The position numbers were made by a program, and so were the translations under genes. Shown piece after piece: positions 11,601-25,390 of a DNA stretch of 64,000 bases (position 1 is the stretch's first letter; each line of letters begins with the position of its first letter). The DNA lies in contig JAWUZG010000056.1 in assembly GCA_036785705.1 (NCBI GenBank), positions 13,772,001-13,836,000 on the forward strand, in the 5' to 3' direction. This stretch comes from Acanthornis magna (Eukaryota; Chordata; Aves; Passeriformes; Acanthizidae). The notes beneath the pieces were generated by a model. That model searched no databases, had not been told where the DNA came from, and saw nothing but the letters and a program-made list of their open reading frames with translations.

Positions 11601-14600
11601 TGGAACTGCTTCTTACTCAGGGAAAAGAGAGGGGAGGAATGCCATGTGTGAAGCCTAATCCAGTTCCTATCTGTGACAGAGGGAATCTTCAGCCTCGCTC
11701 TGTCAAACAGGCTCTGGCTGCAATGCTCACCCCAAGGGACAGATGCATTTGCAGCCTTATCTAAGTTCTTCAGTCACATTGTGCCTTCAGAAAGAGGTGA
11801 AAAATCTTTGCTGTGCAGCCTTCCTACTGAGATTTCTCCCAACCCTTCCTGCTGAGGCAGAGGGATGCTCCCTGCCACTTGCTGTGGCCACTGCTGGTGC
11901 CAGCTGGAGCTCAAGGACAGCAGAGCATGAAAAGGAATAAATGGGATTTGGGGGTAGCGTGGCTGGAGGGTTTTGTTTTACATGCGTGCATGGTGGGAAT
12001 GTCTGAATCGTTAAGCAACCTCTAACAAACTTTACTTAGAAGATCTGAGACATAGGATGGTGTTTTCTCACTTTTAAGGTGTTTTCTACCTAACACAGCC
12101 CAGAATCAAATATGAAAAGATCATCCCAAAAGCAAAGAGATACTTGGAGCTTAGTCTAAACTCCACCTGCTTGTCTCATAAAATGTTGTTGGATTTATTT
12201 CTTTTGGCCCAGGCAGGACCACTGTGAGCTCTTCTTTTTCCTTTGTGCCAGCTCTTATTCTTCTTCTAAGTAATAAATAACCTTATAAAGACTATTTTAG
12301 CTGTGGGTTAAACAGCGCAAGGAAGACTGAAGTTTCCTGTGCCTGAATTTGTTCTTCTGATTCTGGTGACGATGTGGAATAGTCTAATTTTCCTTGTCTT
12401 CCAGTATTCAGTGCTACTTTCTAGTTTTTCCTTTGCGTGATGCTCCCAACACCTGGCAATTAGCAGTCTTCAGCCAGAGCAGTATTTTTACCCTCCTCCC
12501 TCTCTCACCTCTTCCCAAATGTTCCCTTGGTTCCCTGCTCCATGGCTGGCACATCCCATTAGGAGAGAGGTGGTGATTTTATTTTTCTGCTTGGCTATTG
12601 CTCCCTGCGATGCTCCTGTTCCTATGTACACACAACAGTTTTCCAAGTAATTTCCTCACGTTTGTTGTCCTTGACTAGCATCAAACAGGAGAATACTGAG
12701 CATTTTGGGTTTTGCTTGTTTCCTCTCCAGGGTAGGTTATGCTGTGAGCAATTTATGCACATGGGGTGGAGGGAAACACAATAGGAAAAGGAAATATTTT
12801 TTCTGTCTGCAGCGAGAAGTGTTGATAGAGCTGCCTGTGGAGAGACCTTTGCTATGGCTTGAGCTGGGCTTAACCACAGCCTGCTTCCTTACACTCTCCT
12901 TTTGACATTTTATCTTCGCTGACTTCAAGGAATCTTTCAAGCAGGAAAGTTTCAGCATTTTGGAAAAAAGTAATATCCCAAAAATATTCTTCTTCTCACA
13001 CATTTTTACATGTATCAATATTAATTTTGTTGTGTCAGCACGCATTTTTTTTTTTTACAGGAACTTTGCCATACGTCTCACTGGGAATCTGCAGCACACT
13101 CAGTGCTCAGCTCCTTAACAGGTCTGAAATGGGGGGAAAAAAAGCAACTTGCATGTTTCACTCACCACCAAATTTTGTTTGAAAGTGCCTAATTCAGAGT
13201 TTTCCTGTAACAGCCCTAAGAAAACAGTATGTGAAATTGTAAAATGGAGTAAATGAAGCAGCAAAACTGAGTTAGAAACCCCCTTGTCCCAGGCATGTCC
13301 TGTGCCAGCAGCTCTGGGGCTCTGCTCCCAGGGCTCTTTTTAAAACACAGACACAGTGAGCTGCACAAAACCTTTCCTCAATCCTGCTCTGGTCAAACGC
13401 ACGTCCCAGTGGCCAGAAATAGCTTTGTAGCAGTTGCACAAACCCAAAGCCGTAAAAACAACATCGCTGTGGAGGTGAACTTGACACACATCACAGCCTC
13501 TCCGGGTGCCAATCAGATAGGTTTCACACCTCGTGGATCCTCGTCCTTTATCACTCCTGCCATCGTTTCAGCTACACTGAAAGGGCAGGAAAGCATGAAC
13601 AAACTGTTACACTTGGCCTGACAGACATCTCGACTTTCAATTACTCCTCTGTAAACAGATTGGAGATAACAAGTGCAGCCATCTCGAGTGGCTGGGGCTG
13701 CTCAGGGGCTGCCTGCACCTGCCTGCTCATCCTCCTGCACAACCTAATTGCATTTCACCTCTCCTCTTTTGTTCCCACCCTCCTTTGTGTTAGGGATGAG
13801 ATTAGAATTATTTACACTCTTGTTTAATGTCAGTGAAAACCTTCAAGGAAGAATGTGAGATGCACTGACAGCTGCCAGTCACTATTTTTCAAGAATACAT
13901 AAAATCATTCTTTCTTTCCAACATCTTTATTTCAGAGTTTTCCATTCAGGTCAGGTAGGACTGCAAGGATTACATTTCATGCTTGACATTATCTGGCCCA
14001 TCATTTTTTTTGAGTAACACAGCCCACCACGGCCGTGGCTTGCCTTGGTGTCAGTGGCCCATGAAGCAATGGCTATTTGTCCTTCAGCACCAGCTCCGAG
14101 TCATCTCCTGCTGTGATTTACAATGAACTCCTGTTCCTGCAGTGGCAACTGGATGTGTGGCAGGCTGCGAGTCTCGCTGCCCACCACCTTATTACTCTTC
14201 TGAATTTTGCAAGCAGCAGATCCGTGATGAAGTGCCTTCATCTGTTGTTACATCGTCTTTCATTTCTGTGGCCTGTGTTGTCTGACACGGGGATGCCTTT
14301 TTTTTAATGTGTCTCCGGATGTGTTATCAAAATGCCTCAATAAATAAGGCATAAAGAGCATTATATTTTAGCAGTCGCGCCAGCAGCTGAAATGGTCGGA
14401 GGTTATAAATGAATGTTTTTTGCCCAACTTAAAACAAGTTTTACTTTGGTGTCTCGGAAGGGAGGTGCGTGTTTTGCCTGAAGGCTGCTGAGTTAGTCCT
14501 TGGGAGAAGGCAGCATTTTCTGAGGCTCTCTGCCTCGTCTCTGTCACCATGAGCTCTGGGACAACATTCCTGGAGCTTTGCACGGAGCTGAATCAAGCCC

Positions 14601-17257
14601 TTATCACACAGCAGTTGCTGATCCTCCTCCAACACCAGAGGCCTTATTAGTGCATTCAGACATGATAAAGATTTTGATTTATTCATCAAAATTTCTCCAG
14701 CAGCAAATAGAAGTGCATCCCCCTGTTTCACACTAATGTGCCTGTACAATCACCCCTGCTGCTTAGATGAGGGGCTGATTTCTATGCCAGGAATCCTGCT
14801 TTGTGCCAGATTCCTTTATTCTTCTTGGAACTTTGAAGATACATTATGATGCTAATTAATTCCTTTCTCAAGAAGAGAATAATTGCAAGTATTGGAAGCA
14901 ACTTCATCAATGTGGTGAATGAAGGCAAATAGATGCTCTTTTTATTTTTTCTCTTTTAATTTCCCCTTTTGATGCCAAAACCCACGAATTGATCTGAGTC
15001 GTGGGTTCTGTCATTAACCCACTGGGAGCTGGAACTGGCTGCCACTGGTGCCACTCACTAGGGTTTTCCTACTGAGACAGAAGCAAATGTTCATTAGTGG
15101 AAGACATTAATCCATTTTTGCTCAACAGGAGCTTCATGGCCACGTCAGAGGTGGATTTGGACTCTGTGGTTCCTCTGTGAGTCTTGGGGGGAGGCAGTAG
15201 GATGGCTGCAACATTAACTTTCTGTTCTTTATGGATCCTCCCCCGGGAATCCCCTGACCTTTTTTATGCCTGATTTATATAATCCTCTCAGAGGACAGAC
15301 TAAAGGGGGGATATTATCAGCCAATTAAAAGGTTCCCTCCTGAGGAGGGTGGAAAATAGCAGACGGATGATCTATTTTTCTTACAACATCAATTACCATT
15401 CTGTTGCTGGATGTTGCACTGAGGAAGATCTGTGCTGTCACGTGCCTCTGCCAGTTTGAAATTCTGGGTAGGAAAAAACCCTGTGGTGGATTCCTAAAGC
15501 TGTGGGGGTAATTAAATACTTGATGGGTGTGAAATGGACTTTTGTGATAAATTAACCATCAAAACTGCATTGGCTATATCCTTATTTGCTCCTAGCTGTT
15601 CCCTACCCATTGAAATTTGGGTCTAGATGAATAAGTAAATAATGTTTAAAGCCAAGGGCTTTTATTTTATTGCTCTTTTCTAGGAATCTCCCTGCTCCCA
15701 CCCACACTACACAATCTCTATGGTATTTACTCACAGCTCCATCTGATCTCCCTCCTACTTCCAGCTGCTCTTTGCATCCAGCACGCTGCCAGTTATCTTC
15801 AAAAGGGAATGTGTCAGCGTGTACTCATCAAGATATGCAGGGCCACAGTATTTACATCAGGGTTTTGGTCACACGTGCCATGTGGAAAATAAAAGATGCT
15901 ACAAATGGGAAACAGTTGCTGCAGGCTCCAGGGTGTTAAGTAAAATAATCTATAAAGAGTCTTGTGGAGAGGGAAAATTTTGCCTTTCACAGATAAAACT
16001 GGGGGTTTTTTTGAGGTTTCTAGGTAATCCTAGTTCAGGGAAATTTTTGAAAAGAGAGATTTCTACCATAGCACATGGAGATGGTTCATCCATGACTGTA
16101 GGCCTGGAAGAGAGGACAAGGAGACAGTGCAGGGAAGGAATGAGGGAGGACTGGAGCAAATCTGAGAATGGTAGCTGGGAGCTTGGTCCCAGGGCATCGC
16201 CTCAGGGAATGGCTGCCTTGGGCTGCAGGAGGAGCCTCTTCTTCCAGACAGACACCAACTTGCTAGGGATTGTCTGCTTTTAATCTTGAGATGCTGTTGG
16301 GTGTCTTTTGAGTCTCGTTTTCCCCTGTGCTCCTGGGAACTGTCTCTGCTATCTGCTTGTCACTTCATCTTAAACTGTTTTCCAAACGGCATCCAACTAT
16401 CCCAGCTTCCACCCACCCTGGTCCTGATGTCAGCATCAGAGATATTTTACTAGCATTGCTGGCATGCCCTGATCCCATCCCAGGGGGTGTGGGTGGGTTT
16501 GGACACCTCCACAGAGGCTGAAGTGCTCATTTAACTCCATGGGGAGGCCACACTGGGGCAAGGACACTGCCTGCCCTTGCTGCCAGAAGCTGTGCAAGGT
16601 TCTGCATCCCAAACAGAGCAGGGGCTGGAGGGTTTGCAGGGCTGGAGAGGGTCTCCAGTGCAGATGCATCCTGTGGGATGAAAACTCCCATTATGCTGCC
16701 CTTTTAGCACTCATCTGCCTCGCCCCAACAGTGCTCATTGTTTGTGTCCAGTCACCCCTTGGCTAATCCATCAGTGCCACTCGTGATGGATGTGCTCGTG
16801 AGGAAGGGCATTGATGCCTGGGAGCTGCTGAGTGTTCAAAATCCAGGTGGAACAAAAATTCAACCCATCCTTCACTGCCCTCAGCGGTGCCAATTCAGCA
16901 CCAGTGGTGTCAGATAGCTGAGGAAAGCAGCACAGCTTCAGCCCTGAGTTTATTTCCCGAGCTCAGCATGGTCCAATCTCCACCAGCCAGGTCAATAGAT
17001 CCTTCTCAAGGTCCTTCTCCAGCCTGTCCTCCTTGCTGGATATTTCATCTTAGCTGCTCATGAGTCAATATGAGGTGATCCTGGGTCCAAGGCCATCCTT
17101 TGCCTGCTGACCCAGGGCTTTTCCATTCGGGGCTGCCTGCAGTGATGTGCTGCAGGTGCTGAGCTTCATTTCTGCCACACAGACAGCCCATCTTACACCC
17201 TAAAAGAGGTGTGGATGCTCTGGTGCAGCTTTTTGCCTGGATTATCTGCCACTGATG
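8608..17257. other. Non-coding stretch, no gene recognised
   Basis: This 8.6-kb stretch holds no transposon and no exon I can support. It contains short A/T runs (about 9745-9756, 9965-9981, 13046-13058) and a segment with more CpG than its surroundings at roughly 13,380-13,560. Open frames such as 15,819-16,283 (+) and 14,441-14,749 (-) have no recognisable domain, and antisense frames overlap several of them. It could be a long intron or intergenic DNA. Confidence 0.5.
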
Positions 17258-17792
17258 GCTTTATGGGCCCAGTGTGGTGAGGGTGAGGTGTCTACACCTC
17301 AAACCTGGGGTTCAGTTTTGGGTACCTTGCTACAAGAAAGCCATTGAGGTGCTGGAGTGTGTCCAGAGAGGCACAATGGGGCTGGGGAAGTGTCTGGAGC
17401 AAAATTGTGATGAGGAGCTGCTGAGGAGGCTCAGCCTGGAGAAAAGAAGGCTCAGGGGGGACCTTCTCTCTCCCTGTGACTGCCTGACAGGAGGGTGTAG
17501 CCAGGTGGGAGTTGGGTTCTTCTCCCAGCTAACAAGTGACAGGACGAAAGGAAATGGCCTCCAGTGGTGCCGGGGGAGGTTCATGTTGGATATTAGGGAA
17601 AATTTATTCACTGAAAGGGTGGTGGAGCATTAAAACAGGCTGCCCAGGGAAGTGGTGGAGTCACCATCCCTGGAAGCATTTAAAAAATGTGTAGATGTTG
17701 TACTTAGGGAAATGTTTTAGTGGCAGACCTGGCAGTGCTGGGCTAATGATTGGACTTGATGATCTTTTCCAGCTTTAATGATCCTGATTCTA
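17258..17792 (+). mobile_element. CR1 LINE fragment, 3' part, sense orientation
   Basis: The text follows the CR1 3' consensus in order: 'ttcagttttgggtacc', 'cattgaggtgctggag', 'gtgtccagagaggc', 'cagcctggagaa', 'caggctgcccagggaa', 'tggtggagtcaccatcc', then 'ttggacttgatgatctt' at the terminus. The copy is 5'-truncated, holding only the end of ORF2 and the 3' UTR. It carries substitutions and a small insertion relative to the remembered consensus, so it is an old inactive copy. The open frame at 17,274-17,633 lies inside it and is not a host gene. The 5' boundary is approximate. Confidence 0.93.
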
Positions 17793-20700
17793 GTGAAGAC
17801 TTTTGTGTGAGTGTGAGTGAGACAGCAGCACCCCCAGACCCTGCACATCACCCACATCTTCCCCTCTCAGTCGTGCTCAGATTCAAAGCCGCCTGGCTCC
17901 TCAGCAGCCCAGCACCTCAGCTCTGTCACACAGCGGGGCTGCTGTGTGCCTGCACTGTTTGTTCCCGGGCAGAAAGACAAGATAAGGTCCTGCTAAGCCC
18001 TGGTGATGTGATGAGGGTACGATGTGACAGCCAGAAGGACTGCAAACATCTCCGTGTGCTGCTCCATCCCAGCAGCACGGTGCTGACAGCTGTAACCTCT
18101 GCAGAGAGGAAGCAATCACCACAAATGACCTGAAGGCAGACAAATAAAACCCATTTCGAGTCCCTGGTATGTTCCATCGAGGAATCTGTAGAGGAAAACC
18201 TAATGAAAAATCCCAAGTCCTTTTTTATTGCTGTGCTGCAGAGGAGAAGGTGGCACTGACCCCTGGTGAGTCAGTTTAGCTTTGTGCTGGGGGAGCAGAG
18301 GTGTTTGGGGATTTGGGGAGAGGGAAAAAGTGCAGTTGTAGTGAGGGATACCTGCTTTAGGATGCACATGGAGTAACAGGGGCAGCAGGTGGCAAACTAC
18401 AGGCGCAATATCTCGTAACAAAACCAGCAAAATATATTTGGGGCACTTAAAGTCTCAAGATGCCGTGTTGTCACAAACCTGTAAAGTGCACCAAGCTGTG
18501 AACTGGGAGATCATGTTTCATTTCTGTAATGTATACAGTCACTCAATCCTTTACAGCCACCCTGATGCTGCCCATCCTGCTGTTCGATGTTAAATTTCAG
18601 GTCACACACTTACTGGTAAATGTTCCACCACAGAGCTCCTCAGGCCTGTGCTCTGCATCTTTGTCACTGACTCACCTTTGGAATGTGCCTCAGGTTTGTT
18701 AGCAAAGTCACGGATTTGACCATTGTGATGGAGAAGGAGACAGATTTCCTCATTTCAGCACAAGTCTGAGCGCTGGTTGCACAGTTTGTGTTCCCTAAAA
18801 ACTTCTGAGGACTGATCTTACAACAGCAGACCTTTTACAATTGACTCACATAGTCCTTTCTCTTGGAGCTATAACTAGAAGGACAAGATTTTGAAATAGT
18901 CAGGATTCGTGAAGAGTAATTAATACACTTTCCTCTCTGTGCGTGCCTCTACCCTTGCAACTGAGACCATGCAATTTCTCTGAGTTCAAGAATATCAGCT
19001 TGTTAGGGGAAAAATTAATTTTGAGACCAAAGAGAGGAAAACAGGATGTAAAGGAGGTGGAAGGGAAACCTGAAGTGATGGGAGTTTTCAAGAAATCCAG
19101 ATGCTCTCGAGCTGAAATCATAAGAAATAATCACTTAATATCTGGGTAATTTGAAAAACAGATGACAAGGATGGTAGAAAACAGCTGTTCCAAGGAGTCT
19201 AACCAGGTTATTTCTCAGAGAGAAGAAAAAAAGTCCTGTCAGCTGAAAGGAAGATTTAACTCCTCATGTTCTCGTGAACCCCTGATGCACTGTAATGACA
19301 CTTGCAGATTCCGGGGCCATTTTCTTGTTCCTCAGGACAACATGGATCCTACTTGTTTCCATTCATATCCCACCACAGCCAGACCCTATTCCCCTTATTA
19401 ATTATCACTGGAGCTCAACACAAGTGCAGCTTTCACACCAACAGCCCCATCTATCCTTCCATTTCCCTTAACTGTGCCAGTTCAGTTTACTCTATTTGGC
19501 TTCTCTTGACATGAGATTTTCAACTTGCCCCATACAGTTTACTCATCAGCTCTCACCCTATAAAATTTCCTGGAGCAGGAGAAATTTGGAGGGTGCTGGG
19601 GCATCCTTTTACAGCAGAGCATTCCTTGCTGAACTTGAACATCCTTTCTCCCCAGATCTGGAGTTTTATTTCTCTTCTGCTTTGTTTGCATTACTTTAAA
19701 TTCACGACGGGCCCCAATAAATTCACTGTGAATTGCGACTGAAAATTTGGTATGGGAGAAAACAGCTTCGTGTCCTTCTATTGTTTAAAGCAGAGCATTC
19801 CCAGTGGGTAAATATCCTGCAGTACCACTGTGGAAGAGCAAATATATGAAAAACCACTTAGTACCACTAAGGATACTAATGTAGTTAAAACATTAATCTT
19901 GGTGCAGCTGTTGTCAAAACTGTCACAGGGCTTAAGGTGGTTCCCTACAGCTCCTCAGGAGAGAACAGCACGAGGGCTTTGTACGATCTTAACAGGAGGA
20001 AACTGGATCCGGGGCATTTTTCATTTCGATGTACAGGCAGACATGTGCTTCCTCCGCAGGATTCCTGCAGCCTGTTCTCATCTGCTCGGGATCTGTGAGA
20101 GCTCGGACAAGCCCAGCGCTGGAGGCTGCAGAGAGCAGGTGGTGGGAGCTGCTGGGGACGCTAAGCTGGAGGATTTTGTCAGGATGTTTGCAGAAAATGG
20201 GAAAAAGTCCCATGAGGAGTGACCACGAGTTTCTTACAGGATGCTTGAATGTTGCTGGGAGCAGCAACAGATGTGTCCTGTTGTACTGCTACCTTCAGTC
20301 CTTTGTGTTGTTGGGTTTTTTTCCCTCCAGGATCCTTCTTTTGGGCTGAGCCAAAGCAGTCAATACCTTCCCCACATTTACCTTTTGCAGCCCTCTCTGC
20401 CTGCCTGGTGTTTTAGCATCAGTCTGATTTCCATTTCATCTCTAATTAATAATTTATAGGGGGAAGAACAGGGAGGAAAGGCCAGTTTCTTGGTTGCATG
20501 GTATCCAGGAAAAGTTAAAATGTTCTACATTTAATGATGGCAGGATTGAAAGCTTTCGGTATTTTTAGGAAAATCTCAAAATTTTGGGCCTGGCACTAAG
20601 GAGACGGCAGCCCAGCTGGGTGCAGGACCCAGAAGATGTCGAAATCTCAACCTACGAATGCTGAGGAGAGAGAAGGACCCCGTTCTTTCCTTACATGTCA

Positions 20701-22200
20701 GCCCTTGTCATGTCAGATAGGTGGAGGTGGACGTGGTGGGATCACCTGCAGCCCTGCTCTGGGTGGAACAGAGGCCCTTGCAGCATATTTTTGAAGGTTT
20801 CTGCTGTCAGCAGCTGTGGAGCACTAAAACTCCTTTGTGCACTGTCCTGGCATCAGTGAGACTGCTAGCTGTGTGTTAAACTCTTTGTTCATGAAGAAAA
20901 GTGTTCTCCTTGGGCTGAGCGGAGCTGTGAAAAGCTCCTGGGGACCAGGCAGGGCACGGTGATGTAGATACAAGTTTCGTAAATGATCCTTTGTGGTAAA
21001 TCTCTTAGGCTCTGTGACAGATCTGTGATGCCCAGCTGTGACAATCTGGTGTGCTGCACCCTGAGAGCTTCACTCAGCTCCACACTGCACACTGGCTGTT
21101 TTGTTGTGACCCTCTTCTCCAACCCCTGGGACCCTGAATCCTGCAGTGGAGGTGTCCCTATTACTGACTAGATTCACATTTCTTGATGTCTCTTCACAGA
21201 CATGGCTTTTCACCAAAGCTGCCCGTGCTTTTTAGCTGGGGACACAAAGTCAGCATTTCAGCATGGGGAAAGTACTCAGGGTCTTTTCCTTTTGAATGAA
21301 AAAATCCTGTGTCACTGGGGATGGAGGGTGAGGCTGTGCCACTGCAAGCATTCAGGTTGGTGTGTCCTTAGTGTTGACCTTCTTCCAGCTGGAGGTCACT
21401 GCCATGAGCGGGGACACTACAAATCAGTGTCACCTGAAATTAAACAGCTGACGCTTCCAGTTTCACCCAAAAAATGCCAGTTCCTCTGAGGCAGCTGAAC
21501 TCAGATGTTCAGAGCAATTCCTGTCATCATCTTCTCTACAGGCTGAGCTTGAGGTTGGTCATTGTGGGGTCGGGTGGACACCCCAGACCCTGCAGCTGAC
21601 TGTGACCCCTCTGCTGTGCCTTTAGGGCCCAGAGCCTTGGCCATATGCCTGGCACCACACCAGGACAGCCATCCTGTTTCTGTTTGTTCATACACCCCCC
21701 TCGTATCTGATACCTTGATTAGCACACATTGATCTCTCCTCTTTCTGCTGCTGGAAAAATTGCCTTTCGGCTGTTAGAAATATGAAGCAGACACAGTAGT
21801 AAAAGGGAAAAGGGTATTTACCTCTGTTTTTAATAGGATCCTAGGTGCACAGTTTGTCAAAGGTGAAAACACGCCGAGAAGCTCACTCTATCCAAAGCGT
21901 ACACAATTTTATGGGCCTTGCAAATTAGCATATCTACCTAAAATCCCTCAATAAGAAATTTAATAAATGAAGTAATTGTCTTCCTATTCCAATTACTCCT
22001 CTCTAAATGACATTATACTCCAGTTTACAAAATATGTTCCTGAAAAAAGGCTCCATCTAAGGTTGGAGCCTCCAGTTCTGAGATAGTACAGAGCTCTTGG
22101 CCTCCTACTGTGAATGTTTGCTCTTCTTGCTTTGCAAAATCCTCACACTAAGTTAAATATCAGCCTATAAAAATTACAAGCATGTGGGGCTGAGGTGCAA
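17793..22200. other. Non-coding stretch, no gene recognised
   Basis: No repeat is recognised. Open frames at 17,750-18,133 (+), 19,830-20,222 (+) and 19,989-20,267 (-) overlap other frames and lack domains. An isolated hydrophobic or cysteine-rich look in some translations is not backed by splice-bounded structure. Confidence 0.5.
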
Positions 22201-22275
22201 AGAATGGGAAAAGGGTACAGAGAATGGGAAAAGATATAAAAATGTATAAAAAAAGTATATAAAAGACAAAAAATT
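22201..22275. repeat. A-rich tract with a 20-bp tandem duplication
   Basis: The word agaatgggaaaag occurs at 22,201-22,213 and again at 22,221-22,233, giving a 20-bp period. It runs into an A-rich segment (ataaaaatgtataaaa and similar) ending near 22,275. This is low-complexity DNA; no LINE body lies next to it. Confidence 0.7.
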
Positions 22276-23522
22276 ATCAGGCATCAGAAAGGGTGCTCTG
22301 TCTGAGCAGCAGCCTGATGTCTCTAGGAGGGGTTTCTGCATTGCATTTAAAACCCTCAGCATGAACCAGCACTAAACATAACATATATTTCAGGGCTTGC
22401 TTTCCCCTGCCACTTAGTGGCTTTAAATGGCAAAATATTTTTTGCAAAGACAAATTGCTCTGCAGGTACCATGCTGAGCTGCTGGAAAGGCTCCATATGC
22501 CCAGAGGGGTTCGAATGACTCCCTGCATCCCCATCAACAAGGCGAGATGGCTCCGAGCATTTATTTTCCACATACGAAAATTAGAGGAGTGTGAAATATT
22601 GACAACAAATTGCTGCACTGTTTCAAAATTGAGGCAGTCACGCTGCTGAAAGGCTCAGAGGTTCACAACACCTCAGCTCTCCTAGGACTGAACCCTGAGT
22701 ATTTTTTAAGAGCAGCAAAATTAAGACCATTTTTAATATGCACAGGCTGTTTCTGAGTAAGGAGCAGCTAAAGCAGGACTGATTCCCCAGCAAATATCCT
22801 CTGTGCCAATATGATGAAATTTGAATTAATCTGTGACCCTGCCTCAGGACAAGTCATTAGATTATCAAGCTGACGAAGAATTTTATGTTATAGGTTGATT
22901 TGAGACACAGATAAAAATCTGTCCCTGGCCTCTTTTGCCCAGTTACAATCCCCAGCGCTCCCAGTTTGTGAAGATGCAGGGGATGTCTGCAGTACCATGA
23001 ACCTGGCAACAGAAAACCTGTATTTATTCTCCAGTTTCTCACACAGGGATAATGTGGTGACCCTCTGCATGCTGATATTCCCCACTGGAAGAGCAGCAGA
23101 GATCCCAGCTCCCTTCTGCAGCACTGCTTCCTTCCCCTCCTCTCTCTACCAGGTACCCTAAAGTAGAGAAACCTTCTGCTTCAGGTTTTTAACCCTTTTC
23201 CCCCCAGAAGTGCCAGGGAATCTGATCTGTTAGACGTGGGTTCAACATGCATGTTATTTATTAGGATCAGCAGCTCTGCAAAGTTAGGCAAGAAGTTGCT
23301 TTTCAAGGCCCTGGGTGGTTCTAAACATTATTAAACATGGTCAGTAGAACATGCTTTTCCAACCATTGAACGGCTGTGAACATTAAATATTTTGGTTTAA
23401 TAAGTGCTTGCTTTTTCAGCTGCTGAGTGGCCTTAATTTTTTTTTCCCCTCATTAAAAAATGTTGTTTTTCCAGCTCATGAGCCACTGAAAATATGTTTC
23501 TATTTTTTTCTGTTCCTTTTTA
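22276..23522. other. Non-coding stretch, no gene recognised
   Basis: The small open frames at 22,277-22,618 (-), 22,356-22,571 (-) and 22,455-22,649 (+) overlap one another and carry no recognisable domain. I see no repeat. Confidence 0.5.
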
Positions 23523-23558
23523 TTCCTTTTTTTCTCTCTCTCTTTTTTTTTCTTTTTT

Positions 23559-23594
<36 letters not shown>
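23523..23594. repeat. Polypyrimidine (T-rich) tract
   Basis: This is an uninterrupted pyrimidine stretch of 72 nt, mostly T with scattered C and one short CT repeat, preceded by a T-rich lead-in from about 23,498. Open frames across it (23,408-23,694) encode only Phe/Ser/Leu runs and are artefacts. A homopurine-homopyrimidine duplex of this kind can adopt triplex forms and is prone to length change. Confidence 0.93.
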
Positions 23595-25255
23595 AAATTC
23601 CCTGATCAGTTTATTTTTATTTTTAAAAAAAAGAGTGAGGATTCTGGAGCCTTTGGCTAAAATAACTTGTTTTCAGCTACTAGGACAAGTATAGGGCAAG
23701 GCTTAAGATAACATAATAATCAAACCTTGCTTGTGTGAACAAGTTCCACTGAGATAAGGACATGCAAACTATCCAAACATCAGCAGATTGTCTTCTCTGT
23801 GTGCTCTGACAGGATGGATGAATCACACTGCTGCATGCCAGTTTTCCCACCTGCCAATCAAACATGTCCTATTGTGTCATCCCTACAGATCCAGGGGGCA
23901 AGATATGAAGCAATCCTGGGGTCAGAGGTGAGGCCTGTGTGTTTTGGATTCAGAATGAAGATAATGCGTTTGACTTAAATTCTGTTTCCCGTATTTGTTC
24001 TCTGAGGGAGCCCAGGTTACATAAGAAGAAAGGTAATTAGGAAGAAAGGTCTTTTGCTAAAGCATTAGACTGGAAAAGCAACTTCTGCTGTGGGCTCATT
24101 GTATGGCCATGGGAAAGTGATTCGTGCCATGAGTGTTGCCAAACCATCCCAAACTTCTTGGGATGCTCACCATGCCCCACCTGACCTCCAGCTGTCTTTC
24201 CAGGGAGGAGGATGCCTCCTCTAGGTCCACTGTTCTCCGTACTAGGACCACAAAGTTGTGAGAATCACACCCTAAGAGACATTAACTGCCTCTGCTTAGG
24301 GAAATCGATGGCAATCTTAGTCTTTCTGCCTAGTTCTCCCAAAATATTAACTCCCAGGAACCTGCTGGATGCCCAGGCTGCCCTTTATGGTGTTGCTATA
24401 TTCCTGCTCCCACAGATCCCTGATTTTTATGGTGGCCTTGATGGAGGAGGAGACCCTGACAGCATGGAAGGCCGTGGGCAGGAAGTGGCCAACACCTTGC
24501 ACAGCTGGGGATCTCTCCCCAGGGAGGCCAAAAGTGGCAGCTTTCCCCCGTGGCTGGGGCATTTGGCTTCCTGCAGCTCCTAAATCACCCGCTTGGAATG
24601 CTCTGTGCATCAGCCTGGAAGGGAGTCAAACCGTTTTATGAAAGCTGCAATTAGTGGCTTCCCACAAATAGCATCCAGCACTGACAAGTGGCTGCTGTGT
24701 AATGCTGTTTATGGGCTTGTTGCAGGTAATGGAATTTCATTGCCTTTCAGGTGCTCTCGCCACAGGAAGAACACATATTTTTTTCAGCTCTGTGACTTTT
24801 TCCACTAAATTGCACAAAAATTTATATTTGAGCAAGTGCATTGGAAACATTTTACTCTGCATTTATTTTGCAGTTCAAGTCCTTCGTGAAGGGAAGAATA
24901 AATATGTTCTTCTGGGAGAACTGGGGTGAGAAAGCAAAGAGAGCAGAGGGTGTAGGAAACAAAACCTTGTCTTCACAGATAATAAATCAGTGTATCTGTA
25001 CTGCCTTTGCATACCTGTGCTGATTGTTACAGGCTGATGAGAGGGTCCAAAATTCCCTCTCTTCTCCATCCCCAGCTGTGGCAGGTCCTACCAACCTCTA
25101 CCTGAACCATATTTATCTGTGGCTTTCTTGGCAGACTGAGGATGTGATGTGGAAGAGTTTCTTGACTGTTCTGCACGGTTACATGCTAATTGCTGGGAGT
25201 GGAGCAAATCAACCTGAGACGTCAAATGACCTCTTTAACCATGGCTGATCTAATG
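23595..25255. other. Non-coding stretch, no gene recognised
   Basis: No transposon or supported exon is seen. Open frames at 24,212-24,583 (+), 24,369-24,641 (+) and 24,347-24,610 (-) overlap on both strands in a GC-richer patch and show no domain. Confidence 0.5.
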
Positions 25256-25390
25256 ATATGGAATGATAGAATCTTTACGGCTGGAAAACACCTCCGAGAT
25301 CATCGAGTCCAGCTGTTAACCCAGCACCACTAAACCATATCCTCAAGTGCCACATCCACACAAGTTCTGAACGCTTCCAGCACAATTACG
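25256..25390 (-). mobile_element. CR1 LINE fragment, 3' end, antisense orientation
   Basis: The + strand reads as the reverse complement of a CR1 terminus: 'aatgatagaatc', then 'ggctggaaaacacctccga', 'gatcatcgagtccagctg', 'ttaacccagcaccac', 'taaaccatatcctcaag', 'tgccacatccacac'. Only about 135 bp of the 3' UTR remains. Similarity fades near 25,390, and the GC-richer sequence beyond it is not recognisably CR1. Confidence 0.88.

Noticed and set aside
17274..17633. 119-codon open frame with a LINE-like protein look
   Set aside because: It lies wholly inside a 5'-truncated, mutated CR1 copy; it is a remnant of the element and not a host gene.
23408..23694. Phe/Leu/Ser-rich hydrophobic open frames resembling membrane proteins
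   Set aside because: They come from a polypyrimidine tract, where TTT and TTC/TCT codons are unavoidable.
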